Source of the DNA: Epiperipatus broadwayi
Lineage: Eukaryota; Onychophora; Udeonychophora; Euonychophora; Peripatidae
NCBI GenBank assembly: GCA_028023455.1
Contig: JAQFVV010012394.1
Coordinates: 30,532,885-30,596,884 of the forward strand
Direction: 5' to 3'
DNA: 64,000 nucleotides
In this document: positions 11,594 to 22,639 of the stretch, one piece after another
How positions within the stretch are numbered: the stretch's first letter is position 1
Layout: every line of letters begins with the position of its first letter
The notes under the pieces: model-generated
What the model saw: only the letters and a program-made list of their open reading frames with translations
The model's database searches: none
What the model was told of the DNA's origin: nothing
Program-made: the position numbers and the translations under genes

Positions 11594-13511
11594 TGAGCAA
11601 GAAAGTTTACACAACATATATTATAAATCCCCTTAAAATTCTACTATGCATCTATATAAATAATTTTTATATAATAAAATAATAATCTATTCAGAGTATG
11701 GAATTAATTGACGTTCAAACTCAGGAAAAAAATCTATACATATACATTATTTTGGAAAACGAAAAAAAATTAATTCAAAATCATTAATTTTAAACAAAAG
11801 AATTTTATCTCTATACTCAATCTCCTCAGGAGTGGAAATAAGTTACTACAAACCCGGGGAAAAAAAAATCTTACATATATACATTATTTTAAAAAAAAAA
11901 TTGACTCAAAATCGTTAATTTTGACCAAAAGAATTATATATATACACTCCATAATCTCTTCAGGGGTGGAAATAAGTTACAAGCCCCACGATTTTGGGCT
12001 TATTATATTTTATATGCCAATATTTCGAAACAGTAGGCACTTATTTTTATGTTTTAAGAAGATATTATTTGAAAATCTTCACGTAATTTATTTATAGCGT
12101 CAACTTTCTGCGCTGTTTCGAAATCCTATTTTTTTATTTAAATGATTTAATATGTGAAATGTGGCTCTTTTATAATCAACCAGTTAAAAACTTAACCTAT
12201 AAGTTTATTTAGAATTAAATTTAACATTGATGTATTTATAAGTATATTTGACATTTAAATTCTTAAGTCCATAGAAATATACTTTCCTCCTTAAATATTT
12301 ATTATCTATAAGTAACTTAATAGATCGAACATGTCAAGGTACAGATGTAATAATATTCCCTTTAGTAGCATAGACATTTATTATCAGGCTACCAAGAGTT
12401 GGTCCCAATTTGATAGAGCTAATATGCTATTAACTCGTATTTCATAGTATGAAATATACTATTCTTTGCTTGGCGGATGTGATCTTATTTTATAAAATTA
12501 TTCTCGTTTTGCTGCTATAGTAAAATACGTATCTTAAGATGACACGGCGTTGCCAGCACATCTTTTCTTCTATAGGGTAGAGCAGTGCGAAGCCTGAGCC
12601 AAGGCCAGGTTAGCAGTAAGACCCCCGCCATTCCTGAACACAATGTTCTTTTCACGCAGCATTGCGATCGGTTACAGGGTACCCTTTGTCCAAGAACCCT
12701 GAAGTTATTTCATCCATCACAGAGCGACTTTTCCTATTATTGTTTACCTGTGCCATAGCGCATTGGTAAAATCTTATTTCACCAACTCTCCCCCTTTATA
12801 TAACCTTTCAGCATTCTGAAATTTTTCTCGAAAGCCATGTTCGATGATCATTACTTGAGCTGGTTTATGCCTCGTATTAAATTATATATGGGTATTTTAG
12901 TAAATAAATTCATGATCAAAGTTTAATATAATTATTTATATACCAGCCACAAATGTAATAGGATTTGGCTTATCGAGATTTATAGACATAACGTAGTGAT
13001 TAATTATGTATCAATTGTAAACAATTCCTAAGATGGGCACATGTTAAACTCATCTATGAAATTTAATGATTACTTATGTGAAGTGATTTTGAATTACCAA
13101 ATGTTTGTACATTCTACGCTGAATACTATTGTAAATAAGGATATATAGCTATGAGTTGTAAATAAATATATAATTAATTTAATGTATTTCGTTTCTGTTT
13201 CGTTATTGATTAATTTAATCCAATTCTAATTATCCTTTGTAGTCTATATATGTGAAAACTATGCATTAGGTTAAATTAAATTAGTGATATTTTAGTCAAT
13301 TAAGAACCTTTCTTTTAATTATCAGAGTCTCTTCTTCTCCGTGACCTATGCGGCCGTGTGAAAGAGATTACTACTGTAATTTCAATTCATCGTAAGTCTG
13401 GAATCCTGGTCTACCACTGAGTCGTCATCTACAGTCCTATCTGGTCAGCTTTGGTCTCTTTTGCTTGGATTCTGAATTCTGTTACACGAATGTACAAACT
13501 TGACTGTTACA
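11594..13511 (-). mobile_element. 5' LTR of the gag element (left arm of the palindrome)
   Basis: Read on the minus strand it begins TGTAACAGTCAAGTTTGTAC and ends ...CTTGCTCA about seven bases before the primer-binding site, giving an LTR of about 1.92 kb with TG..CA ends. Most of it (11,998-13,511) is present again in opposite orientation at 14,086-15,632. It carries a TATA box and, toward its 3' end, a two-unit tandem repeat of about 130 bp (11,724-11,858 and 11,859-11,984; both contain GTGGAAATAAGTTAC). A GC-richer block at 12,540-12,780 is likely the transcribed R/U5 part. The exact 3' boundary is uncertain by a few bases. No matching 3' LTR was found downstream of gag within the window. 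Confidence 0.78.
12795..12803 (-). promoter_or_regulatory. LTR TATA box, left copy
   Basis: TTATATAAA on the minus strand, followed by GGGGGAGAGTTGG, where transcription would start about 25-30 bp on. The same box and downstream context are kept in the right LTR copy, which supports function over chance in AT-rich DNA. Confidence 0.6.
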
Positions 13512-13529
13512 TAGTATTTTTTTTTTTTT

Positions 13530-14070
13530 CACCGTAAAGTAAGTTTGTACATTCCGAACAGAATCAAATCCAACAAAAAACCCAGACAACTGTAACATCC
13601 CGAGTCACGCACTCAACTCGTAAACCAGATTCCAAATCACGACCTTACGAATACCACCTTGAAATTACACTAGTATATCTCTTTCCAGGCCGAATAGGTC
13701 ACGGAGAAGAATAGACTCTGATAATTAAAAAAGTTCTTAATTGACTAAAATATCATTAATTTAATTTAACTTAATGCATAGTTTTCACATAAATAATAAT
13801 TAGAATTGGATTGAATTAGATCAATAACGAAACAGAGAATAAATACATTAAATTAATTATATATTTATTTACAACCTAGATATATCACTATTTACAATAC
13901 ATTCAGCGTAGAATTACAAACATTGGTAATTCAAAATCACTTTCCACAAGTAATCATTAAATTCATAGATGGTTTAACTTCCCTCTTAGGATTGTTTAAA
14001 TTGATACATATTAATCCTACGTTATGTCTATATCCGATAACCAAATTATTACATTTGTGGCTGGTATATA
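13530..14070 (+). mobile_element. Partial LTR copy (middle), indel-riddled
   Basis: This repeats roughly the first 550 bp of the LTR in plus orientation, head to head with the left LTR, separated only by a T-run near 13,517-13,529. Compared with the right copy it lacks single bases at many places (for example CGAGTCACGCACTCAACTCG here versus CGAGTCCGACCGCACTTCAA there). It keeps a ~20-bp segment, CCAAATTATTACATTT (left arm: CCAAATCCTATTACATTT), that the right copy has lost, so it is closer to the left arm there. It breaks off at CTGGTATATA and an A-rich junction leads into the right copy. Confidence 0.8.
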
Positions 14071-14085
14071 AAAAAATAAATACTA

Positions 14086-15632
14086 TGTAACAGTCAAGTT
14101 TGTACATTCGCGTAACAGAATTCAGAATCCAAGCAAAAAAGACCGAAGCTGACCAGACTAGGACTGTAACATCCCGAGTCCGACCGCACTTCAACTCGTC
14201 AACCAGGATTCCAAGACTCACGACCTTACGAATGACCACCTTGAAATTACACGTAGTAGATCTCTTTCCACACGGCCGACATAGGTCACGGAGAAGCAAT
14301 GAGACTCTGATAATTAAAAGAAAGGTTCTTAATTGACTAAAATATCACTAATTTAATTTAACTTAATGCATAGTTTTCACATATATAGACTATAAAGGAT
14401 AATTAGAATTGGATTGAATTAAATCAATAACGAAACAGAGAACGAAATACATTAAATTAATTATATATTTATTTACAACTCATAGCTATATCACTTATTT
14501 ACAATAGCATTCAGCGTAGAATGTACAAACATTTGGTAATTCAAAATCACTTTCCACAAGTAATCATTAAATTTCATAGATGAGTTTAACATGTGCCCAT
14601 CTTAGGAATTGTTTACAATTGATACATAATTAATCACTATGTTATGTCTATAAATCTCGATTGTGGCTGGTATATAAATAATTATATTAAACTTTGATCA
14701 TGGATTTATTTACTAAAATACCCAATATACTTTAATAACGAGCGCATAAACCAGCTCAAGTAATGATCGATCGAACATGGCTTTCGAGAGAAAATTTCAG
14801 AATGCTGAAAGCGTTATATAAAGGTGGGAGAGTTGGCTGAAATAAGATTTTACCAATGCGCTATGGCACAGGTAAACAATAATAGGAAAAGTCGCTCTGC
14901 GGATGGATGAAATAACTTCAGGGTTCTTGCGACAAACGCCGGTACCCTGTAACCGATCGCAATGCTGCATGAAAAGGAACATTGTGTTCAGGAATGGCGG
15001 GGGTCTTACGTGCTAACCTGGCCTTGGCTCAGGCTTCACTACTGCTCTACCCTATAAGAGAAGATGTGTGGCAACGCCGTGGCTCCATCTTAAGATACGT
15101 ATATTACGTATAGCAGCAAAACGAGAATAATTTTATAAAATAAGATCACATCCGCCAAGCAAAGAATAGTATATTTCATACTATGAAATACGAGTTAATA
15201 GCATATTAGCTCTATCAAATTGGGACCAACTCTTGCGTAGCCTGATAATAAATGTCTATGCTACTAAAGGGAATCTTATTACATCTGTACTTTGACATGT
15301 TCGATCTATTAAGTTACTTATAGATAATAAATATTTAAGGAGGGAAAGTATATTTCTATGGACTTAAGAATTTAAATGTCAAATATACTTATAAATACGA
15401 TCAATGTTAAATTTAATTCTAAATAAACTTATAAGGTTAAGTTTTTAACTGGTTGATTATAAAAGAGCCACATTTCACATATTAAATCATTTAAATAAAA
15501 AAATAGGATTTCGAAACAGCAGAAAGTTGACGCTATAAATAAATTACCAAGATTTTCAAATAATATCTTCTTAAAACATAAAAATAAGTGCCTACTGTTT
15601 CGAAATATTGGCATATAAAATATAATAAGCAT
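14086..15632 (+). mobile_element. Truncated LTR copy (right arm of the palindrome)
   Basis: Plus-strand copy of the LTR, from TGTAACAGTCAAGTTTGTAC to GGCATATAAAATATAATAAGC, where similarity to the left arm stops abruptly. The last ~400 bp of the LTR, including the tandem repeat, are missing. It shares the LTR TATA box. The bases just before it (ATACTA) match those just outside the left LTR, so the two arms share a flank as well as the LTR. Short frames across this region are incidental. It is a solo or truncated LTR, or one arm of an inverted duplication. Confidence 0.85.
14814..14824 (+). promoter_or_regulatory. LTR TATA box, right copy
   Basis: TTATATAAAGG followed by TGGGAGAGTTGG, conserved with the left LTR copy. 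It is the likely core promoter of the element. Confidence 0.6.
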
Positions 15633-16289
15633 TTAAAATAAACAAAGAAATATAGACACAACTGCAGTGATATAACTTTAAACTAAACACATAATGCACT
15701 TTAAATGAAAGGAAAATATAAATAAGTCAGATTATTTAAACTTTAACACATTAAATTTTGGATAGCAATTGACATATTAAACTATTAAATGGATTTTAAG
15801 TTTTGATTACATTTAGCTTTATCATTATTTTAAAAGGAAAGTTAGCTAACTTAGATAGATATTATTACATTTAGAATTACACAGAATTACACAGAGCTCT
15901 GCGGTTTGAAAAATAAAACGGTACCGGTATGATTTATCTGCAAGTTCTTGGCTGTTGGTTTGGTTTAGTTTGACTGGGTGGCATCATTTTCCCATTATGT
16001 TAGACTCGCTCTTCTATCAGATGATGGTGGTTTAGCATTTGAGAGAAAACCCCGTTCTCCGCGAGTCACAGAACAAGATGCCCGCTTAGCGACATGTTCA
16101 AATTAACAATTGTGAATACTGGCTACAACTCTCACTAACAATATGGCTCTCCTCTCTTGTTAAAAAAATACAGAGTATTTATATGTTTTCCTTATGATCT
16201 CGCTCAAGACTCAGAATTTAATTAAGTGTTTTTAATTTATAATTCAGATTTGATAACTTATGTTAGAAACATTAAAGTATTATTATAAT

Positions 16290-16292
<3 letters not shown>
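15633..16292. other. Unassigned sequence beyond the LTR, with GC-richer island 15,890-16,160
   Basis: AT-rich flank up to about 15,890, then a 270-bp GC-richer island containing GGTACCGG, GAAAACCCCGTTCTCCGCG and GATGCCCGCTTAGCG. No frame gives recognisable protein and no RNA structure is evident. It may be the remainder of another repeat or LTR. Confidence 0.5.

Positions 16293-16362
<70 letters not shown>
16293..16362. repeat. (AT)n microsatellite
   Basis: About 70 bp of nearly uninterrupted AT dinucleotide. Confidence 0.97.
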
Positions 16363-16373
<11 letters not shown>

Positions 16374-16739
16374 AAATAAAGTTGAAAGGAAAAGTAGAAA
16401 TAAACACAGACAAAAATTTGTACATATTTTTCTACATTTTCTGGAATAAAATAATCCTAGTAAAATATTAAATAATTTTGGATTTAAAATAAAATGTTAT
16501 TAAAAATAAACATTTAAAAAGATCTAAATAATACTTTTATTGGATTATAATTTTGGATTTAAAAACAAACATGGTTTATTTTTGAAATATTTTAATTAAT
16601 GCTTGTATACACTTCACTATCTATTTGGAAATATTCAGTAGATTTTACTTTTGATAAAACTTCATACTTGCTTGGAAAAGGATTAGACAGATGAAAACAG
16701 TTTAATTAAAAACAATGTGTTTTTTATCATCACACCCAA

Positions 16740-17210
16740 CAACTTATAAAAAGAGTTGATAAAGAGATTAGACCAGTCTGGTTTTTAGTTTTGGCTAATA
16801 ATTTTTGTGAAGCTGCAGTTAGTTGGTAGCTGTAACAGAAGTAACTGGCTAGCAGACTCAGTGTTTGGAGAGTTAGACAGAGCTCACATGCAGTTGTAAA
16901 AATAAAAAGAGGGCAAGTCCAAAAGCTGCTCTATAGCAAATGATGGTGGAATTTGAATTAACTTGGAGTGAAATGATTCAACTTCTAGTGGCATAGCCCC
17001 AAATGTGTTCTAGAAGAGACAGTTTGCTTGCCTGAAGTCTGTGAAATACAAATAGAATCCAACAATTATCTGATTATACTTTTCCTGATGATGACTACAA
17101 ACCAGTATCACTAAGATTAACTATCCAAGAGAATTCCTTAGCTTGCTAAAAGATTAGTTATATGTATGCTGATGTATCTATATGAAGAGAAGCTAAGATA
17201 AATGTATATA
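16740..17210. other. GC-richer island without recognisable gene
   Basis: A less AT-rich stretch (AGTTGGTAGCTGTAACAGAA, GAGTTAGACAGAGCTCACAT and similar). All frames are broken by stops within a few dozen codons and no splice-bounded exon is evident. It could be an old repeat. Confidence 0.4.
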
Positions 17211-17740
17211 CACAAGTGAGACTTTTTTAGTAATTCCTTAAAAATGACATTTAAAAATATAACTTATGATGCAAGTAACAATTTTGCTTGAATTTAAATC
17301 TACCTGTTAAATTTAAAGATGTTATAATTAGTTAAATGTGATCTGTGGTAGTGATATACATATATATCAAGTCTTATAGCATTATATATAATAACTAAAT
17401 TTTAAATAATTTCTTTGGTGCAAATGACATTAAAAAATCTATATATTTTAAAAGAAGGCTAATAAAGTAAAATGATTGATTAATAGACACTTCTAAAACT
17501 GCAAAATCTTTTAGAGTAGAAAAAAGATATTTATAATTAATTAAGAGTAACCTGATAAAAAATAACTTTTCTAACCTGTCAAACAATTAGATTTTCTTTT
17601 CATTTTTTTTAAAAAAGGAAAAAGGTCTTTATTATTAAAACAGTGAAATTTATGTATATTCAAAAAGGAATTAACTATGGAAAATGTTAATTTTATTTTG
17701 ATAAATTCAAATAAGATAAATGAATTTTATTATGTTAAAT

Positions 17741-17806
17741 CAATTATTGTATTGCACATGTATGCAGTTGACATATATGTTTAAGTAAACCTAAATTGAG
17801 GTATTT
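17741..17806 (+). repeat. Inverted partner of 20,101-20,169
   Basis: About 66 bp (ATTGTATTGCACATGTATGC through AAGTAAACCTAAATTGAGG) that reappears reverse-complemented at 20,101-20,169 (CTCAATTTAGGTTTACTTAA onward). Confidence 0.8.
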
Positions 17807-18027
17807 GATATCATTTAAAAGTGATAACTGAAAATGTTATTTTATAACAAGTCAAAGTTGTTCAGAAATTATTGTCACATCTATGTGTGCATATATATAT
17901 ATATCAATGAGTGTCAAATAGAAAACATGTAAAATTTAATCATTTTTCAAATTTTATTAAATATCAATTGAAATGTATTCATTTCTAAATTATAATGCAC
18001 ATCTGTATATATATATATATAAATATG

Positions 18028-18423
18028 TTTATGTAAGCTCATTAAGAAGTATTGTAAAATCAATGTAATAATTTGAATTTTGTATAGTAATCAAAATCAG
18101 TAAGCTTATATGTGTATAATCTCATTCTAAAGACTTGAATATCATTTTTTATTATTGTCATTAATAATCATGTATTTCTTTGTTAAAATTATTCCAGTGA
18201 CTTAATTCTAAGTGATTTTTAGATTATTGTATGTTTGCACCATCTCTTGGTCACAAAACAGTAATAGAGCTTATGTTCTCTGAGCTAGATTCATGCATAA
18301 TGGTATGATATATGAATGGTGGTGTATATTTAGTGCTTAAGAGGCATGCAGTATGATTGATATATCTTGGTTGGTGCTGAGATTATATTCTTTAAAGCCA
18401 ATGCACTATATTTTATTTTAGTC
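18028..18423 (+). repeat. ~400-bp dispersed duplication, copy 1
   Basis: Diverged direct copy of 20,210-20,630. Shared landmarks in order are AAGTATTGTAAAATCAATGT, TTTGAATTTTGTATAG, CTCTGAG.TAGATTCATGC, AGTATGATTGATATATC and ATATTCTTTAAAGCC. No coding potential is seen. It may be a decayed transposon. Confidence 0.85.
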
Positions 18424-18596
18424 TTATTAGAAATTAAGTTTATAGTTTGCCAGTACATTAATGGTAATAAATGGCCAGAGCATTGAAGATGATCAGTATA
18501 TTTTGATTTCCCAGCAGTATTGTTTTATGAGTATGCATTCTTATGGATAAATGCTTAAGTTGGTGCATCCAAATTTTTTAAATAATTGCTCTAAAC

Positions 18597-18652
18597 TGGC
18601 ATAGGCTCAATAGTTAATCTGGTCTATCGGAGACCCATTTCAAATCCAGTCA
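18597..18652 (+). repeat. tRNA-derived SINE head (degenerate)
   Basis: TAGGCTCAATAGTTA resembles a tRNA A box and ATTTCAAATCC a B box, about 30 bp apart as in a tRNA promoter. The acceptor stem does not pair, so this is a SINE-type relic and not a tRNA gene. Confidence 0.45.
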
Positions 18653-18799
18653 CAAGATTGACTTTTGATTTTATTTCATTGTTGATCATTTGTAATGATG
18701 AATGGTTATTTCTCGAGGATTACTTTATACTTATTTATACTCCTGGTGGATTTATGGTTAATTATACTTATAGATCATTTAAGGAGTTAACTGGGCTGA

Positions 18800-20000
18800 T
18801 CTAACAGTAATCCCTCACAGAGATCTCTTAATCTCATGCTCTCTTGAATATATAACATTTTTTATAATATATATATAATTTCTTATAAATTTTGTAATAT
18901 CTCTTACTTTAATCATTACTTTAATATTTTGATACCCTTATATGTTTAAATATTGTTTATGTATTTTAAATTTCTTTATAAATTTCATCATTTGAAATGC
19001 TGACTTGGGGTAAATGATGAGATTGCATACCCCAGGTATGACCACCCTGGATTACTCATCCTGTTATAAATGATATTTCAATTAAATGATGATGATGATT
19101 TTTCATCACCCCAGAGATGATCACTCCCATATGATCCCATCCTGATATTCCATTTTATTATAAATGGTTCCCAACATGGGGCTGATGATGATTACATACT
19201 GGTGATCACTATAAAATTAGCACTTAACTTGATCTCAACCACAATGAGAAAGAAAAAATATGCATTTTATGCAGAACTAATTTTAAAAATTAATGTGAAA
19301 TGTGACAAGAGTATTGATGATTACAAATTATAAAATAGTAGTTTTCATGTATATTTAAGGGGTTCGCGTTCAGCGTTAAGCAAAAAATCTATTATTTTTG
19401 AATTGGGTCTTTGATTGTTGATGTTTGCTTAGCTATAGTTTCAGTTTTGATGATGGATGTAAGGTTTTGTCATTGGCTTGAAGATGCAACATTTTCATTG
19501 ATTCCATGGGGCTTTCTGTCTTGGCTATCTGCTCCAACCTATTTTATGTATTCATATTGTTTATCATAGAGCAGTTAAGGCAGTTCTGCCATGATTCCAA
19601 GCTCTAAGTCTCCAAAAAAAATGAACAAGGCTTAGCTTGTATTTCTCAGCCCACAAGCCTCAAAAAAGCAGGGCATGATTTTGAATTTTCAAGCCCTGTC
19701 AAGGGAGCAAGTCTTTGTAAAGATTCTTGCATTACCTTTATCAAGAGTTGTAGCAGCTTATAGTGTCTCAAATTGAGACAGTCCTCTTGGTATCCATGGA
19801 ATACTTATAGTCCAATGGCTGAATTTTTTACCTATCTCAAAAGTGCAGGTCACTAGTTATTCTGTTAGCTGTGAAATGTCTGTCAGATTTTTAAAATGTT
19901 GATGAGTATATAGTTTGAGATATGAACTTTGTTTTGATTATATATGTATATTACATAAAATATTGTTAGATAGGTGTTTTATTTTTATTTTTCCCAGAGG
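18800..20000. other. Noncoding stretch with GATGAT-rich and GC-richer segments
   Basis: 19,000-19,200 holds ATGATGATGATG and ATCACCCCAG-type segments with local inverted similarity. 19,360-19,860 is a GC-richer island (GGGGTTCGCGTTCAGCG, AAGCCCTGTCAAGGGAGC). No frame is long or protein-like in either, and I recognise nothing further. Confidence 0.45.
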
Positions 20001-20100
20001 GGAGTTATATAACAGTTCTGTTACATGGCACACAATAATATAGAGTGTGTACACAAATATATATAAAGTTGAAAGAAAAAGTATAAATAAAAAGTGATCT

Positions 20101-20169
20101 CAAATGTCTCAATTTAGGTTTACTTAAACATATAAATATCATCTTCACACATGTGCAATACAATAATTA
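20101..20169 (-). repeat. Inverted partner of 17,741-17,806
   Basis: Reverse complement of the block at 17,741. It is followed 40 bp later by the direct repeat at 20,210, so the two ~2.4-kb-apart regions share one inverted and one direct block. Confidence 0.8.
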
Positions 20170-20209
20170 GTTTAACATATAAATTAATTTCATCTATCAT
20201 ATATATGCA

Positions 20210-20630
20210 TTTATGTAAACCCATTAAAAAGTATTGTAAAATCAATGTAATTATTTGAATTTTGTATAGCAATCAAAATCAAAAAGTTTATATGTTTATA
20301 ACCTTATTCTAAAGACTTTAATATAATTTTTTATTATTGTTATTAATAAACTTGTACTTCTTTGTTTAAATTATTCTAAACTAGTGGTTTAAAATTATTC
20401 TAGTGACTTAATTGTAAATGGTCTTTAGATTCTTATATGTTTGCATCATCTCTTAGTCACAATACAGAAATAAAACTAATGTTCTCTGAGTTAGATTCAT
20501 GCATAATGGACTGAATATATAAATGGGGATGGATAGTTAGTGATTAAGGGGTATCCAGTATGATTGATATATCCTGGTTGGTGCAAAGACTATATTCTTT
20601 AAAGCCCATGCACTACATTTTATTTTAGTG
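20210..20630 (+). repeat. ~400-bp dispersed duplication, copy 2
   Basis: Diverged direct copy of 18,028-18,423, with a short insertion around 20,370 (ATTATTCTAAACTAGTGGTT) that partly duplicates the flanking ATTATTCTA. Confidence 0.85.
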
Positions 20631-21112
20631 TTCGAAGTGTTTGGATAAATTGTCTTTATACAAAATTCCTTTATTTGTTATTTTATTCTTCTGACTGATC
20701 TTTTCCATCCTTCTCCATGTTTACATCTCAAAGGCTTCCAATGTGTTCCTAATTTTATTACTCATTGTCCATAAGCATACTATAATACACTCACACATAG
20801 CATTTAATCAATCTTTTAATACCTCTATAAAATGGATTTCCTATAAATTTTGCACACACTTTGTTCATATTTCTTGTTAGTCCAACCAGTTGTCAATTCT
20901 AATAATGTTCATGTGTTCAATTTCAAAGTTCACTGATATCAATTCAGTTCCATTTTTTTGTGGGCACAAAAAATGGCAGTCTAATTTTTAAAAATACACT
21001 TTCATTAAATTTTATGACTAATTATTAAAAAAAAAAATAGAATGCTAATTTCTTAGAAGTGTTATTCTTATATTTTCCCCTTTACTTTTTTTGCACTCCT
21101 TCAGATATTCAT

Positions 21113-21277
21113 ATATATTACTTATAATAAATCTCCACATATACACATCAGAGCACTTGCATAGCAAATGCTCTGACAAGGACTGCAGAACAGTTAAAAC
21201 TGTTAGGAAATTAAGGAGATTATATTAAAAATTTTGCATTAAATTGTATATGTGGAGATTTATTATAAGTAATATAT
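21113..21277. mobile_element. 165-bp foldback element (MITE-like), perfect 32-bp terminal inverted repeats
   Basis: The 32 bases at 21,113-21,144 (starting ATATATTACTTATAATAAAT) are the exact reverse complement of 21,246-21,277. Inside is a second small hairpin (CAGAGCA ... TGCTCTG, 21,149-21,175) and a core AAGGACTGCAGAACAGTTAA that recurs in elements at 32,771 and 60,281. Perfect arms suggest recent insertion or gene conversion. Too short to code. Confidence 0.9.
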
Positions 21278-21349
21278 ACGAATGTTAATTTCTCCTGAAT
21301 GTTTAAATAAAACTTGCTTTTGTTTAAATGCTGCCTTCATAAACAAAAA

Positions 21350-21720
21350 ATATTGTAAATGATTTGTAATTCACATGAATTTCATTTTAAATATAATAGA
21401 TATAGTTGTTTAGAAAATATCTAAATACTAAAACATAATATATATATATATAACTGTTTTTATTTAAATTGATGAGTAATAATGACTTAAAACCCCCAAA
21501 ATTGTTTTTCTTCAATCACAATTTTCGTTATTATATTTCACTTAAAACAACTATGAGGTGTACATAAATTGGTAGTCGAGTTAATTAATTTATAGATTTC
21601 CCATACTCGTATTCCAAGTTCAACCTAACCAAAATTGTGCTCTAAGAAGGATATATTGTTTCGTTTTTAATGCATTATTAATTGTCAATTAAATAAAAGC
21701 ATTTTATTTTAATATTATAT
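21350..21720 (+). repeat. Diverged dispersed repeat, copy 1
   Basis: Shares an ordered series with 24,890-25,330: AAAATATCT.AATA.TAAAA, then a TTCTT.AA.CACAATTT block, GTGTA.ATAAATT, TTAATTAATTTA and CCCATAC. A weaker third resemblance lies at 28,200-28,270. Noncoding. Confidence 0.6.
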
Positions 21721-22558
21721 ATATATTATTTTTATTTTGTTTGATGTATATATGTAATGTGTGTGTGTTTATTATATTATATTTTCAAATTCTATTGCTA
21801 ATTTGATTTTTAATTTTCAATAATATTTTCAAAATTTTGATTCAATCATTCTTGTAAAATCAATAACTCTTTGAATTTTGAAAAGAAAATATATATGATA
21901 ATTTTGTTGTGAAAGAATTTCTTTATTATGAGGTCTTTCCATTTTATATTAACAGAGAAGAAATCATTCAGTTGATGAAATAGTTTTATTAGTTGAATTT
22001 TTGTGCAAATGACAGGCAGAAAGCAAAAAATAGATTAATAGCACATGCTTTTTATATGTTGAAACTTCTCTTTCAAAAATGTAGTTTTATGCAATATGTT
22101 TTGTCTCAACAAATCGCTATTCGCCCCAAATTTATCAAGAGGAAAATGTCAATCTTCAATCAATAAATAAATCATAAGCATTTTTTAACAAAATACATGC
22201 TGCCAATAATTTCGTTTTCACACTATTATGCTATATATTTGCTTACTCTTTGATATTAATATTATACTTTCTGATTTAAGATTTATTTTTTTGCCATTAA
22301 ATTAGCTAGAATTTTTGGGCCTCTATTCTAATTTGCATGAAAAGGCTCTTTTTAATATTTTATTAACATCCTTTAATTTAATGATAAGCAATCAAAGCCA
22401 GGGGCACTCATATATTGCCTTGTTTTGCTTTACATACATAAAACAAAGGTTCTTGTTTGAGTACGTAATTGTATTAATTTTTGTTAAATTGGTTATATAT
22501 TTTTGTGTCTTTATGTAAAAATTATATATATAAATATAATGTTATGTGAAATTTACCA

Positions 22559-22590
22559 GGTGATGTGATGTGATACACTGTGACTTCTCC
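22559..22590 (-). repeat. LINE 3'-tail-like fragment
   Basis: GATGTGATGTGATACACTGT through CTTCTCC is shared with 50,638-50,666, where it sits just past a LINE C-terminal coding remnant. On the minus strand it ends in a TCACATCACATC mini-repeat, as LINE tails often do. Confidence 0.6.
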
Positions 22591-22632
22591 AAATAATAAT
22601 TCTTCAAATAATAACTCTTCAAACAATAATTG
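22590..22632 (+). repeat. Minisatellite, ~15-bp unit x3
   Basis: Three copies of a CAAATAATAATTCTT-type unit. Confidence 0.8.
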
Positions 22633-22639
22633 AACTGTC

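Noticed and set aside
14100-14336. Open frames of 78 and 120 codons around 13,937-14,336
   Set aside because: They lie inside the LTR copies and are not kept among the three copies.
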